Notes under the pieces: generated by a model
What the model was told of the DNA's origin: nothing
Databases searched by the model: none
What the model saw: the letters and a program-made list of their open reading frames with translations, nothing else
NCBI RefSeq assembly: GCF_003461625.1
Contig: NZ_QTXL01000006.1
Span: forward strand, 1 to 64,000
Source of the DNA: Clostridium sp. AF15-31
GTDB taxonomy: Bacteria; Bacillota; Clostridia; Lachnospirales; Lachnospiraceae
Direction: 5' to 3'
DNA: 64,000 bases
Position numbers and translations under genes: made by a program
In this document: piece after piece, positions 52,694 through 61,270 of the stretch
Layout of the letters: each line of letters opens with the position of its first letter
Position numbering within the stretch: position 1 is the stretch's first letter

Positions 52694-53005
52694 ATGGGTT
52701 CATTATTTGATGATTTAAAACAGGGATTGGAAGAAGCAATAGAGTATGAAAAAGGACAGGGAAAAGCTCGCGTAAAAACATATATGATAATGCCAGTGAA
52801 AGAATATTCAAATACAGAAATTCGTGAGATCAGGATGCGGGCAGGAATGACACAGGGAGTTTTTGCATCTTATATGGGTGTTTCGAAGAAAACAGTAGAG
52901 GCATGGGAGTGTGGCAGAACACACCCAACCGGACCAGCGTTTCGTTTGCTTGATATCTTAGCTTCCGAAGATCTGGATGAAACAGAATTTGTAGTAGCAA
53001 AATAA
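52694..53005 (+). CDS. HigA-like Xre antitoxin
   Basis: 103-residue antitoxin with a helix-turn-helix (IREIRMRAGMTQGVFASYMG, VSKKTVEAWECGRTHPTGPA) in the C-terminal half. The N-terminal half (GSLFDDLKQGLEEAIEYEKG) is likely the toxin-neutralising part. ATG 52694 has GGAG 9 bases upstream; ATG 52685 overlaps the toxin stop and is possible. It should bind the ACCCTA palindrome upstream and repress the pair. Element E4 starts 16 bases after its stop. Confidence 0.83.
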   Translation: MGSLFDDLKQGLEEAIEYEKGQGKARVKTYMIMPVKEYSNTEIREIRMRAGMTQGVFASYMGVSKKTVEAWECGRTHPTGPAFRLLDILASEDLDETEFVVAK

Positions 53006-53020
53006 TAAGAAGAAAAAATA

Positions 53021-53332
53021 AAAAGAACGTCCTTCTGCCTGGTATCAATGTTCATTAATATAACATCAGTGAGATTTCGTTGTGCGGTGCACATAACCAG
53101 ATCAGAGTAAGCTACACTAAGCTCAAACTACGCTAATGCTTGTTTTCACTAAGTGTACTTACATGGCACGCACTAACCTCAGACTTCGTGTTAACGCTCG
53201 TCTTCACTAAGTGCTCCGCTCAGCCGCAGGCGAGTTAGCACAGGAGTATTTACGAATAAGTTATGTGCAACAAACAGAAATCGTAACGAGTTATATAATG
53301 GGCATTGATACCAGGCAGAAGGACGTTCTTTT
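53021..53332. repeat. long intergenic hairpin element E4 (class A, with duplicated module)
   Basis: A perfect 30-bp inverted repeat: 53021-53050 (AAAAGAACGTCCTTCTGCCT...) and its complement at 53303-53332, with further pairing inward. The tip near 53211-53260 keeps the class A stems (GTGCT/AGCAC) and GGAG...ACGAATAAG. Between arm and core, a roughly 40-base unit, CACTAAGCTCAAACTACGCT and onward (53115-53154), is followed by a diverged second copy (53171-53213). It follows the antitoxin stop by 16 bases and precedes the two-component genes. The duplicated unit contains ACTAAG and CTAA.CT motifs like those of class B. Confidence 0.85.
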
Positions 53333-53353
53333 CGTTTTGAAAACTTACATTTG

Positions 53354-53382
53354 TGTACAACAGGATACAAATAGGATATAAT
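53354..53382 (+). promoter_or_regulatory. possible promoter of two-component operon
   Basis: TATAAT (53377-53382) is a good -10; the -35 could be TGTACA at 53354-53359 with a 17-bp spacer. It lies shortly after element E4. Confidence 0.5.
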
Positions 53383-53454
53383 TGCCATGTATGATAGGTT
53401 CAGAATCTAAGATATCGAGAGATTAAAAAATGAATTCTGGAAATGGGGAGCGCT

Positions 53455-54123
53455 ATGAGTTACAACATTTTACTGGTAGAAGATGAAGCAGGAATTGCAG
53501 AGGGCATCATGGATTACATGAAAGAGAGTGAGATCACATTTACCTGGGCGGCGGACGGAGACGAGGCACTTGCTCTGGTGTACGAACATGAATATGATCT
53601 GGCACTTTTAGATGTGATGCTGCCGGGGGCAGATGGATTTGAGATATGCAGAGCCATCCGGGCAAAGAGTTACGTTCCGATCATTTTTCTGACCGCCAGA
53701 GGCAGAGAAGAAGACCGGCTTTATGGGTACGATCTCGGTTGTGATGATTACGTTGTGAAACCATTTTCCATGGCAGAGCTTCAGGCGAAGATCCAGTCAT
53801 TTTTGCGTAGGTCGAAAGGCTTGTGGACGAAGAATCAGGTGATCCAGGTGGGAGACATCAAGATGTATCCGGACAGACTGCTTGTTGAGGCAGCAGGAGA
53901 AGAGGTCCGGCTTGCACCAAAAGAATATGCGATGCTCAAATACCTGATGGAGCATAAGGGCATGATCGTGACAAGGGATGATATGCTTGTCCGGTTATGG
54001 GGGTATGATTACGATGGTGGTGACCGTGTGGTTGACAACCATGTAAAGAAGCTTCGCAAAGCACTTGGTGACAGCGGTAAACTGGTAAAGACCGTATTTG
54101 CAAAAGGATATCGGATGGAGTAA
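53455..54123 (+). CDS. OmpR-family response regulator
   Basis: 222-residue regulator. Receiver (1-120) has the acidic pair Glu9/Asp10, phosphorylated Asp53 in LLDVMLPG and Lys102 in YVVKPFS. The C-terminal winged helix (about 130-222) has VRLAPKEYAML and VDNHVKKLRKAL. I use ATG 53455, with GGGGAG upstream. The sensor kinase gene follows 25 bases after the stop. Target genes are unknown. It starts about 120 bases after element E4. Confidence 0.92.
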   Translation: MSYNILLVEDEAGIAEGIMDYMKESEITFTWAADGDEALALVYEHEYDLALLDVMLPGADGFEICRAIRAKSYVPIIFLTARGREEDRLYGYDLGCDDYVVKPFSMAELQAKIQSFLRRSKGLWTKNQVIQVGDIKMYPDRLLVEAAGEEVRLAPKEYAMLKYLMEHKGMIVTRDDMLVRLWGYDYDGGDRVVDNHVKKLRKALGDSGKLVKTVFAKGYRME

Positions 54124-54148
54124 TCAGATCAGAGAGGTGGACTATCAT

Positions 54149-55803
54149 ATGAAAAAAAAGAAAAGAAATATTATGGGAAAAAAAAGAAGTTTTATTCCTT
54201 CTTTTTAAAGATTTTTATTCCGTTTATTATTGTAACATCGATACTTGGGGGTATCATTACAGCATTTTTAAACCTGACATTTCAGAATAATATATCGAGC
54301 AATGTGCAGGCTGCAGAAAAGACGATCCGTCAGGCAGGCGTAAAATACTGGGATATTTATCAGACGGAGCTTGAAGAACAGAAAGACGCAGATTACGAGT
54401 TCCAGACACCGTATGATCATTATATTGGAAATATGATATATTTGAATAATCTGTCAATGGCTGCGTTAAATGACAGTGAGGTGGTCAATATGCAGGGATT
54501 TATTCATCTGTATCAGAAGGACGATGCCGGTAATCTGACAGAGATCACGGATCAGAAGGATAAGGTATTTCTTCAAATCAATGATACATCTGAGAACAAA
54601 TATATGTTGTATTGTGATAATGATATATTTGGAACTGCTGTTCCTGAAATGAAGGATATGTCTGCGGATTTTTCATTCGATAAAATGAATGAGGTCTATG
54701 TGTCAGGAATGCAGTTTTATCCGGCTTCCTATACCTGTTTTGCAGATGGGGAGGAACAGGAAAGAACGGTATCAGAGATACCGGATGGTTATGTGAAGCT
54801 GGATCAGAGTTCGGAATTTACCATTCCGCATGGAGTCGTTGGCTGTATACCAACATCGTTAAAGGTTGATCGGTATACAGGTACGGATGATATCGTGAAT
54901 GATTATCAGAATAATTCCAATTGGGAATATGTGGAAGATATAGAAAAATGTGCATACGGCACACATACAGTCTATGCATTTCCTATCAACAATGATAATA
55001 CTGCTTTTGCGGTCATAGATTATCATTATAATATTGCAAAGTCATTGATGGGACATATGATCATTTACACATGGCTTGGAGTAGTGCTTGGAAGTGCATT
55101 GATCTCACTTGTGATCGCATATATAATGTACAGATCTTATAAATCAGCGTATGATATGGAGCAGTACAGACGAACAACTTCAAATGCGATGGCGCATGAT
55201 CTCAAAAGCCCGCTTGCCGTTATTTCTCTGTATGCCGAGAACCTGAAATCAGGAAAGAATCCTGAGAAGAACCAGTATTATATGGAAGGGATATTAAATG
55301 AAGTAAAGGCAATGAATGAACAGGTTGCATCCATTCTTGATATGGCAAAGGCAGAGGATGTAAATACAGAGCTTCATAAGACTAAAGTTGATATTGGAAG
55401 CATCATAAATACGGCAGCAGAGGTATATGCGGAAACAATTAAAACTAAAAATATCAGGCTTGACATTCAGGGAAGCTGCCAGATCGATGCAGACGAGACT
55501 CTGATGTATCAGGCAGTTATGAATATGATGGATAATGCGGTTAAGTATGTTACAAAGGATGGAAAGATCACAGTTCAGATGAGCAATGAGAGCCTTTCCA
55601 TTCAGAATACAAGCAAGCCGATTCCGGAAGATGTTTTAAAGAGTATCTGGAATCCATTTGTCAAAGGGGATAACAGCAGACATGGACACAAAGGAACCGG
55701 GCTTGGCTTATCCATCGTCAAAACCATCATGGATCGCCATGGATTTACCTGTGAGATGAAAAACGCAGGTGACGGTGTGGAAGTAAAGGTGGACTTCAGA
55801 TAA
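54149..55803 (+). CDS. sensor histidine kinase, frameshifted at an A8 tract
   Basis: Kinase of the two-component pair. ATG 54149 follows GAGAGGTGGACTATCAT. Its frame reads MKKKKRNIMGKKRSFIPSF and stops (TAA near 54206). The -1 frame then gives KKFYSFFLKIFIPFIIVTSI, a membrane helix, and runs to 55803. The slip point is the GGG-A8-G run at 54175-54185, a slippery heptamer type. After the helix come an outside sensor domain (about 40-265), a second helix (about 265-290: WLGVVLGSALISLVIAYIMY), HisKA with the His codon at 55195-55197 (MAHDLKSPLAV) and the ATPase N box (NMMDNAVKYV) and GTGLGLS. The gene is either phase-variable, uses programmed slippage or has a sequence error. Confidence 0.82.
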
Positions 55804-55826
55804 GTTAATAATAAGGAGTGCCGGCA

Positions 55827-56843
55827 ATGACATTACAACAGTTAAAATATGTGATAACAGTAGCGGATACTGGAACGATCACGGAAGCAGCAAATAAGCT
55901 GTATATTTCGCAGCCAAGTCTGACAAATGCGATCCATGAACTGGAAAAGGAAATGAATATCGTCATTTTCAACCGGACGAATAAGGGTATCAGTCTTTCA
56001 AAGGAAGGAGAGATATTCTTAGGATATGCAAGACAGGTTTTAGAGCAGGCGGCTATTTTAGAAGACAAATATAAGGGAAATGATGGTGGCAAGAAACAGT
56101 TCTGTGTATCAACCCAGCATTATTCATTTGCCGTTAATGCGTTTGTAGATCTGGTCAAGCAGTATGGACAGGATGAATATGATTTCAGTATACGGGAGAC
56201 ACAGACTTATGAGATCATCGAAGATGTAGCAAGGATGAGAAGTGAGATCGGAATCTTATTCCTGAATGATTTTAATGAAGCAGTATTGCGTAAGCTCCTG
56301 CGTTCGCATGATCTGGAATTTCATTTGCTGTTTGTAGCCAGACCGCATGTATTTATCAGCAGAAAACATCCACTTGCCGACAAGACGGTCATAACAAATG
56401 AAGAACTTGAGGACTATCCATATCTCTCATTTGAACAGGGAGAGCATAATTCCTTTTATTTTTCAGAAGAGATTTTCTCATCTTTTGAGCGGAAACGGAA
56501 TATCCGTGTCCGGGACAGAGCTACGTTATTTAACCTGCTGATCGGGTTAAATGGCTATACCGTGTGCAGCGGTGTGATCGATAAGAAACTGAATGGTAGA
56601 GACATCATAGCAGTTCCTCTTGCAGATGAGAGTGATATGCGGATCGGATATATCACACATAAGAAAGGAATGATCAGCCGGCTGGGAAATACATATTTGG
56701 AGGTTCTGAAAAAATATCTGGGTCCGGAACCGCCCAGACGAAAACTGGAACATCGGGGACGCTTTAATGAACTTGGCAGAGATGGGGAAATGCTGACGGA
56801 TGTTACAGATAAGATAGATGAACATATAAAGAAGCTGAAATAA
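55827..56843 (+). CDS. LysR-family regulator
   Basis: 338-residue LysR regulator. The winged helix (MTLQQLKYVITVADTGTITE, AANKLYISQPSLTNAI) is at residues 1-60; the effector domain follows. AAGGAG (55813-55818) fits ATG 55827; an earlier GTG at 55818 lies inside the ribosome site. The C-terminus has an extra charged tail (LEHRGRFNELGRDGEMLTD...). It is followed by a terminator and then a MetE-like gene, so it may control methionine synthesis as other LysR proteins do (MetR, YtlI, CysR); this is inference. AT-rich gap upstream is short. Confidence 0.87.
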   Translation: MTLQQLKYVITVADTGTITEAANKLYISQPSLTNAIHELEKEMNIVIFNRTNKGISLSKEGEIFLGYARQVLEQAAILEDKYKGNDGGKKQFCVSTQHYSFAVNAFVDLVKQYGQDEYDFSIRETQTYEIIEDVARMRSEIGILFLNDFNEAVLRKLLRSHDLEFHLLFVARPHVFISRKHPLADKTVITNEELEDYPYLSFEQGEHNSFYFSEEIFSSFERKRNIRVRDRATLFNLLIGLNGYTVCSGVIDKKLNGRDIIAVPLADESDMRIGYITHKKGMISRLGNTYLEVLKKYLGPEPPRRKLEHRGRFNELGRDGEMLTDVTDKIDEHIKKLK

Positions 56844-56847
56844 AACC

Positions 56848-56902
56848 AAAAAGGATTTTGTTTTGATATAGTTTAAAACTATGACAAACAGAATCCTTTT
56901 TG
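56848..56902 (+). terminator. terminator after LysR gene
   Basis: AAAAAGGATTTTGTTTT pairs with AAACAGAATCCTTTTT around a loop GATATAGTTTAAAACTATGAC, which has its own stem; T run follows. Confidence 0.85.
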
Positions 56903-57010
56903 TATTATACAGATCTTGTCCGTTGCCATATAATAAGCGGGAAATCACGGCTGGAAAATAAGCAGAGTGGTTATTATGGAAATGATTTGAATTATATGGA
57001 GGATAAAGCA

Positions 57011-58126
57011 ATGAGTCAGTTACAGACACCATTTCGTTATGATTATGTAGGAAGCTTTCTTCGCCCTGCAAAATTAAAGAAGGCGAGAAGACAGTTTGAT
57101 AAGGGAAATATCTCATACGATGAATTAAAGAAAGTAGAAGATGAAGCGATCACAGAGCTTATAACAAAGATAAAAGAATCAGGCTATCATGTTATTACAG
57201 ATGGTGAATTCCGTCGTGCAACCTGGCATCTTGATTTTATGTGGGGATTTGATGGAATCGGACATACACCTACAAAGACAGGCCTTCCATTCCATGGTGA
57301 AGCAGCTATGGTTGATGATACTTATCTGGTCGGAAAAGTCGGTATATCCAAAGAGCATCCATTTGTAGAGCATTTTAAGTTCGTAAAACAGTTTGAAGAT
57401 GAGAATACAGTAGCAAAACAGACAATGCCATCTCCGGCTCAGTTTCTTGCGCAGTTTACGATGCCATTCAACCGTGTGGAGACAGAGAAATACTACACAT
57501 CCGATGCAGATCTGGTAAAGGATATTGTAGATGCATATGGAAAAGTGATCCAGGATCTGTACAATGCAGGATGCAGAAATATCCAGCTTGATGACTGTAC
57601 CTGGGGCATGATGGCAGACAGGAGCGGACATCTTGCATATGGTACAACTGCGGAGGGATTAAAGGAAATTCAGAAGATCCATAAGGATATCAATAATCAG
57701 GTAATCGCAAATGCACCAAAGGATCTGACGATCAATACACATGTATGTCGTGGTAATTTCCATTCTACTTATGCAAACAGCGGTGCTTATGATCCTGTAG
57801 CAGATATCCTGTTCGGAGAAGAAAATGTAAATGCATATTATCTGGAATTCGATGATGAGCGTTCCGGCGGATTTGCTCCGCTTGCAAAGGTTTCCGGTGA
57901 TAAGAAGGTTGTGCTTGGTCTTATTACAACGAAGTCACCAAAGCTTGAAAATAAGGAAGAAGTAATTGCCCGTATAAAGGAAGCTGCAAATTATATTCCA
58001 CTTGACAGATTATATCTCAGCCCACAGTGTGGATTTGCATCCTGTGAGATCGGTAATAAGCTGACCGAGAAAGAACAGTGGGATAAGCTTCGTCTTGTAA
58101 AAGAGATTGCAGAAGAAGTGTGGTAG
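57011..58126 (+). CDS. MetE C-terminal-like methionine synthase (YxjG/YxjH type)
   Basis: 371-residue protein matching the C-terminal catalytic half of cobalamin-independent methionine synthase. HVCRGNFHSTYANSG and LSPQCGFASCEIGN carry zinc ligands (His/Cys/Cys), DGEFRRATWHLDF holds substrate residues. The N-terminal half of full MetE is missing, as in YxjG/YxjH of Bacillus, which methylate homocysteine with an alternate donor. I use ATG 57011 with GGAGG upstream. An inverted repeat CCATATAATAAGC/GTGGTTATTATGG (56928-56979) precedes it and could be the LysR site. No SAM riboswitch was seen. Confidence 0.9.
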   Translation: MSQLQTPFRYDYVGSFLRPAKLKKARRQFDKGNISYDELKKVEDEAITELITKIKESGYHVITDGEFRRATWHLDFMWGFDGIGHTPTKTGLPFHGEAAMVDDTYLVGKVGISKEHPFVEHFKFVKQFEDENTVAKQTMPSPAQFLAQFTMPFNRVETEKYYTSDADLVKDIVDAYGKVIQDLYNAGCRNIQLDDCTWGMMADRSGHLAYGTTAEGLKEIQKIHKDINNQVIANAPKDLTINTHVCRGNFHSTYANSGAYDPVADILFGEENVNAYYLEFDDERSGGFAPLAKVSGDKKVVLGLITTKSPKLENKEEVIARIKEAANYIPLDRLYLSPQCGFASCEIGNKLTEKEQWDKLRLVKEIAEEVW

Positions 58127-58194
58127 AGCGATAATAAGAAATGTGACAGGTCACAGTTATGGGCTGGTCGAAAGACCCAGGTCCAACCAAAAGA

Positions 58195-58230
58195 ACAGGC
58201 GGGGAAACTCCCCGCCGTTTTGTTTTTTTT
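58195..58230. terminator. bidirectional terminator between metE-like and symporter genes
   Basis: GGCGGGG-AAAC-TCCCCGCC style stem (58199-58217) with AACA upstream and GTTTTGTTTTTTTTT downstream. It ends both convergent transcripts. A small stem, GGGCTGGTC/GACCCAG, lies just before. Confidence 0.88.
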
Positions 58231-59558
58231 TAAAACGATATATGTTTAAACAATGCAACTGCACATAACACGATAGCAAGTGGTACATAGAGGTAACGTC
58301 CAATGGAATACCAGAGTGTGCCACGATTTTTTTTGCTGCCGCAGTTGACAGCTTCGAGCAGTTCGTCCTTCTTCATGACATAGAACCATGAGACAGCACC
58401 GATGGTTGCGCCGATCGGGATGATGTAGATAGAAACAATATCCATCCAAGGTCCCCATTTGGAGATCGTCTCCATACCGATGCCACAGCCAAGGCATAAC
58501 ACACCGATGATGATCAGGACTGCGGTACGGCTGAGCTTCGGAAACTGGTGTAAGAGTGATTCGGCAACCGCCTCAAACATATTCTGAAGGGAGCTTACAC
58601 CGGCGAAGATCATTGCTATATACAGGATGATCGCAAATAACCGTCCAAGTGGAATGTTCTGTAAGATGGTCGGCAGGGTAACAAAGAGAAGACTTGGACC
58701 TGCTCCGACATCAACGCCATAAGAGAAACATGCCGGGATAATGACCAGCGCTGCGACAACGGCAGCAATCGTATCAAAGATCGCAGTATGTCTGGCAACT
58801 CCGACAACATCTTCATCCTTTGACAGATAAGCGCCATAGACGATCATGCCGCTTCCCGTAACTGACAGGGAGAAGAATGCCTGTCCCATTGCCCAGATCC
58901 AGATCATAGGATCAGCAAGCTTTGACCAGTCCGGTGTGAACATGAACTTATATCCTTCTGCTGCGCCCGGAAGCATAGCAACACGGACTGCAAGGATCAG
59001 AAAAATGATGAAGAATAACGGCATCATGATCTTATTTGTCTTTTCTATACTATGTGCACCGAAGAACAGAGTCAGAAGCGTTCCGGCTACCACGATAATG
59101 TGAAGCGGGATCACGGAGAACGGTTTGGATGAAAATGAATCAAACCAGACTGCTGTATCTTCATGCATTAAAGTCCCGATCAGAGAATCAAGGAAGGCTT
59201 TTAAAATATACGAAACGATGATCGCATAACCGATCGCAATACATAAGGAGCCTGCAAGTGGAAGCCAGCCAAGCAGTCCACCTGCAGTACCGGCTTTTTT
59301 ACCTCTTGTTTCCCATGCATATTTATAAGCACCAAGTGTTCCTGTTCCGGCTCTTCGTCCGATCGCAAATTCGGTCGGAAGTGCCACATAGCTGAATATA
59401 AAGATAAAAAGCAGGTAGATCAGCAGAAATGCGCCGCCACCATTACTTCCCAATTTATTTGGAAATCCCCAGACATTTGCCATACCAACGGCAGAACCAA
59501 CAGAAGCCAGAATGAACCCCCATCTGCTTCCAAAACTTTTCGTATTTTTATTACTCAT
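58230..59558 (-). CDS. neurotransmitter:sodium symporter-family transporter
   Basis: 442-residue membrane transporter of the NSS/SNF family (bacterial relatives such as LeuT, TnaT and MhsT). The first helix has GFILASVGSAVGMANVWGFP, which contains the unwound sodium and substrate site. About 11-12 helices follow; GQAFFSLSVTGSGM in the sixth helix region is also a hallmark. It takes up an amino acid with sodium. Substrate is unknown; bacterial members prefer branched, aromatic or small amino acids. The gene's 5' end lies near element E7, which occupies most of the region between it and the suf regulator. The ribosome site is modest (TAGGGTTAGTTT). Confidence 0.9.
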   Translation of the reverse strand: MSNKNTKSFGSRWGFILASVGSAVGMANVWGFPNKLGSNGGGAFLLIYLLFIFIFSYVALPTEFAIGRRAGTGTLGAYKYAWETRGKKAGTAGGLLGWLPLAGSLCIAIGYAIIVSYILKAFLDSLIGTLMHEDTAVWFDSFSSKPFSVIPLHIIVVAGTLLTLFFGAHSIEKTNKIMMPLFFIIFLILAVRVAMLPGAAEGYKFMFTPDWSKLADPMIWIWAMGQAFFSLSVTGSGMIVYGAYLSKDEDVVGVARHTAIFDTIAAVVAALVIIPACFSYGVDVGAGPSLLFVTLPTILQNIPLGRLFAIILYIAMIFAGVSSLQNMFEAVAESLLHQFPKLSRTAVLIIIGVLCLGCGIGMETISKWGPWMDIVSIYIIPIGATIGAVSWFYVMKKDELLEAVNCGSKKNRGTLWYSIGRYLYVPLAIVLCAVALFKHISF

Positions 59559-59585
59559 AAACTAACCCTATCTATTTCTTTATTA

Positions 59586-59906
59586 TATAGATGATTGCGT
59601 AATTCAGATTTATAAACTAGCATGAATGGTTTGACTTACCAAAACAGTGGCATTTGAGTCCGCCGGTCCTCACATTTCGTACTTAGTGAGTGCTTGCACG
59701 AGCTTAGAACGAAAGCGCACCCTTGTGGTGTAGATGGCACATAAGTGGCATCTTAGTACCGCTGCAGAGCTAACTGAGACCTTAGCGAGGTTTACCGAGG
59801 TTAGTTCGAAGTTACACAGCGGGGAAACGAGCGGAAGCGTCCACTGGTTGGTAATGTCAGAATCATTTATGCATATTAGTAACTAATGCTTACGCAATTA
59901 TCTATA
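59586..59906. repeat. long intergenic hairpin element E7 (class B-like, with insert)
   Basis: TATAGATGATTGCGTAA (59586-59602) and TTACGCAATTATCTATA (59890-59906) pair with one mismatch, and pairing continues inward to CCAAAACAGTG/CACTGGTTGG. Inside are the class B motifs CTTAGTACCGCTGC (59752-59765) and CCGCCGGTCC (59660-59669), with extra modules between them including ATGGCAC-ATAA-GTGGCAT. It lies between divergent genes (symporter on minus, suf regulator on plus), so it is not only a 3' element. Confidence 0.8.
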
Positions 59907-59960
59907 CGTGTCATACTGTTCCAGTTTAAAGGTTTACAGTCGAAAAAGCAACAAAAATAT

Positions 59961-59999
59961 TATTCACCTATTGACATGGTAGGTGAATAGGAATATTAT
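59961..59999 (+). promoter_or_regulatory. suf operon promoter overlapped by a 29-bp palindromic operator
   Basis: TTGACA (59971-59976), 17-bp spacer and TATTAT (59994-59999) form the promoter. The palindrome TATTCACCTA (59961-59970)... TAGGTGAATA (59980-59989) is perfect on both arms and encloses the -35. It resembles the metY operator in form, but has its own arms, matching control by the second Rrf2 protein. Confidence 0.85.
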
Positions 60000-60034
60000 C
60001 TTTGTAGCATAATTTGGAAAGAGGGAGAAATACT

Positions 60035-60460
60035 ATGGTCATCTCGTCAAAAGGACGGTATGCATTACGCGTTATGGTTTATCTGGCGGTAAATCATGAT
60101 GGCAGTTTTATACCACTAAAAGAAATATCACAACACGAAGAGCTGTCACAGAAATATCTGGAAAGTATCACCCGGATGCTGTCAAAAGCACATCTGATCG
60201 AAGCGGCAAGCGGACATGGAGGTGGCTATCGTCTGACCAGAGAACCGGAGGAATACAGTGTGGGAGAGATCCTCAAACTGACCGAAGGAACCCTTGCACC
60301 GGTATCCTGCCTGAAGGATGATTCAGTACCGTGTGACCGGTCGGAATTATGTTATACATTACCGATCTGGCAAGGACTTGCCGATCTGATCAATAATTAT
60401 TTTGATAATATGACACTTGCCGATGTGGCAGGAAAAGCCGGACAAACAGTGAAAGAATAG
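60035..60460 (+). CDS. Rrf2-family regulator of the SUF operon
   Basis: 141-residue Rrf2 protein. I place the start at ATG 60035 (MVISSKGRYALRVMVY) behind GAGGGAGAAATACT. The DNA-binding part (LKEISQHEELSQKYLESITR) and the Cys set C-x7-C-x5-C (SCLKDDSVPCDRSELC) resemble IscR. It is the first gene before sufC with 23 bases between. It likely binds an iron-sulfur cluster and represses the operon when clusters are plenty; the 29-bp palindrome over its promoter is the natural target. About half identical, by eye, to the regulator at 3354-3788. Confidence 0.87.
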   Translation: MVISSKGRYALRVMVYLAVNHDGSFIPLKEISQHEELSQKYLESITRMLSKAHLIEAASGHGGGYRLTREPEEYSVGEILKLTEGTLAPVSCLKDDSVPCDRSELCYTLPIWQGLADLINNYFDNMTLADVAGKAGQTVKE

Positions 60461-60483
60461 ATGAATATACAGGAGGCACGAAT

Positions 60484-61245
60484 ATGTCAGAGAAACAGTT
60501 ATTAAATGTAAAGAATTTGTATGTAGATGTAGAGGAGAAGCAGATCCTTCACGGTGTAGATCTGTCAATCGGAAAGGGTGAGACACACGTTCTCATGGGA
60601 CCAAACGGAACAGGTAAATCAACACTTGGCTATGCACTCATGGGAAATCCAAGATACACCATAAAGAGCGGAGAGATCTGGTTTCAGGGTAAAAATATTA
60701 CAGAGGCGCCTGTCAATGAGCGGGCGAAAGCAGGAATCTTCCTGTCCTTCCAGAATCCATTAGAGGTTCCGGGTGTGACTTTAAGTTCATTTATCAGAAA
60801 TGCATTGGAGCAGAAAACAGGAAAAAGACAGCGTTTATATGATTTCAAGAAAGAACTGGAGCGTACAATGGAGATCCTTCAGATGGATCCAGCTTATGCA
60901 GAACGTGATCTGAATGTTGGATTTTCCGGTGGTGAGAAAAAGAAGGCAGAGATCTTACAGCTCCTGATGCTGAAGCCTTCACTTGCAATCCTTGATGAGA
61001 CAGATTCCGGTCTGGACGTTGATGCTGTAAGAACAGTATCTGCCGGTATCGAAGAATACCAGAAGAATTGCAAGGGCAGTCTTCTGATCATTACCCATAG
61101 CACGAAGATTCTGGAGTCCTTATCTGTTGATCATACACACGTTATGGTAGAAGGTAAGATCATACAGACCGGTGACGCATCTCTGGTAGAGGAGATCAAC
61201 CGGAATGGATTTGCAAAATATGAGAAGACAGAGCAGAATCAGTAG
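60484..61245 (+). CDS. sufC: SUF system ATPase
   Basis: 253-residue ABC ATPase of the SUF iron-sulfur assembly complex. Walker A GPNGTGKST, signature FSGGEKKK and Walker B LAILDETDSGLD are intact; the Q-loop is LSFQNPLEVPG. ACAGGAGGCACGAAT precedes the ATG. It forms a complex with SufB and SufD and uses ATP to build clusters. It is the second gene of the operon, after the regulator and before sufB at 25 bases. Confidence 0.96.
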   Translation: MSEKQLLNVKNLYVDVEEKQILHGVDLSIGKGETHVLMGPNGTGKSTLGYALMGNPRYTIKSGEIWFQGKNITEAPVNERAKAGIFLSFQNPLEVPGVTLSSFIRNALEQKTGKRQRLYDFKKELERTMEILQMDPAYAERDLNVGFSGGEKKKAEILQLLMLKPSLAILDETDSGLDVDAVRTVSAGIEEYQKNCKGSLLIITHSTKILESLSVDHTHVMVEGKIIQTGDASLVEEINRNGFAKYEKTEQNQ

Positions 61246-61270
61246 TCTTTGAAAGGAGCATCCGATAGAT

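Noticed and set aside
53021..53332. Insertion sequence or MITE with terminal inverted repeats
   Set aside because: The perfect 30-bp ends are unlike the ends of the sister elements at 3143, 32888, 46702 and 59586, no target duplication stands out, and no transposase is present.
56904..57010. SAM or T-box leader before the MetE-like gene
   Set aside because: The gap is too short and no SAM core, T-box or terminator is present; only an inverted repeat is seen.
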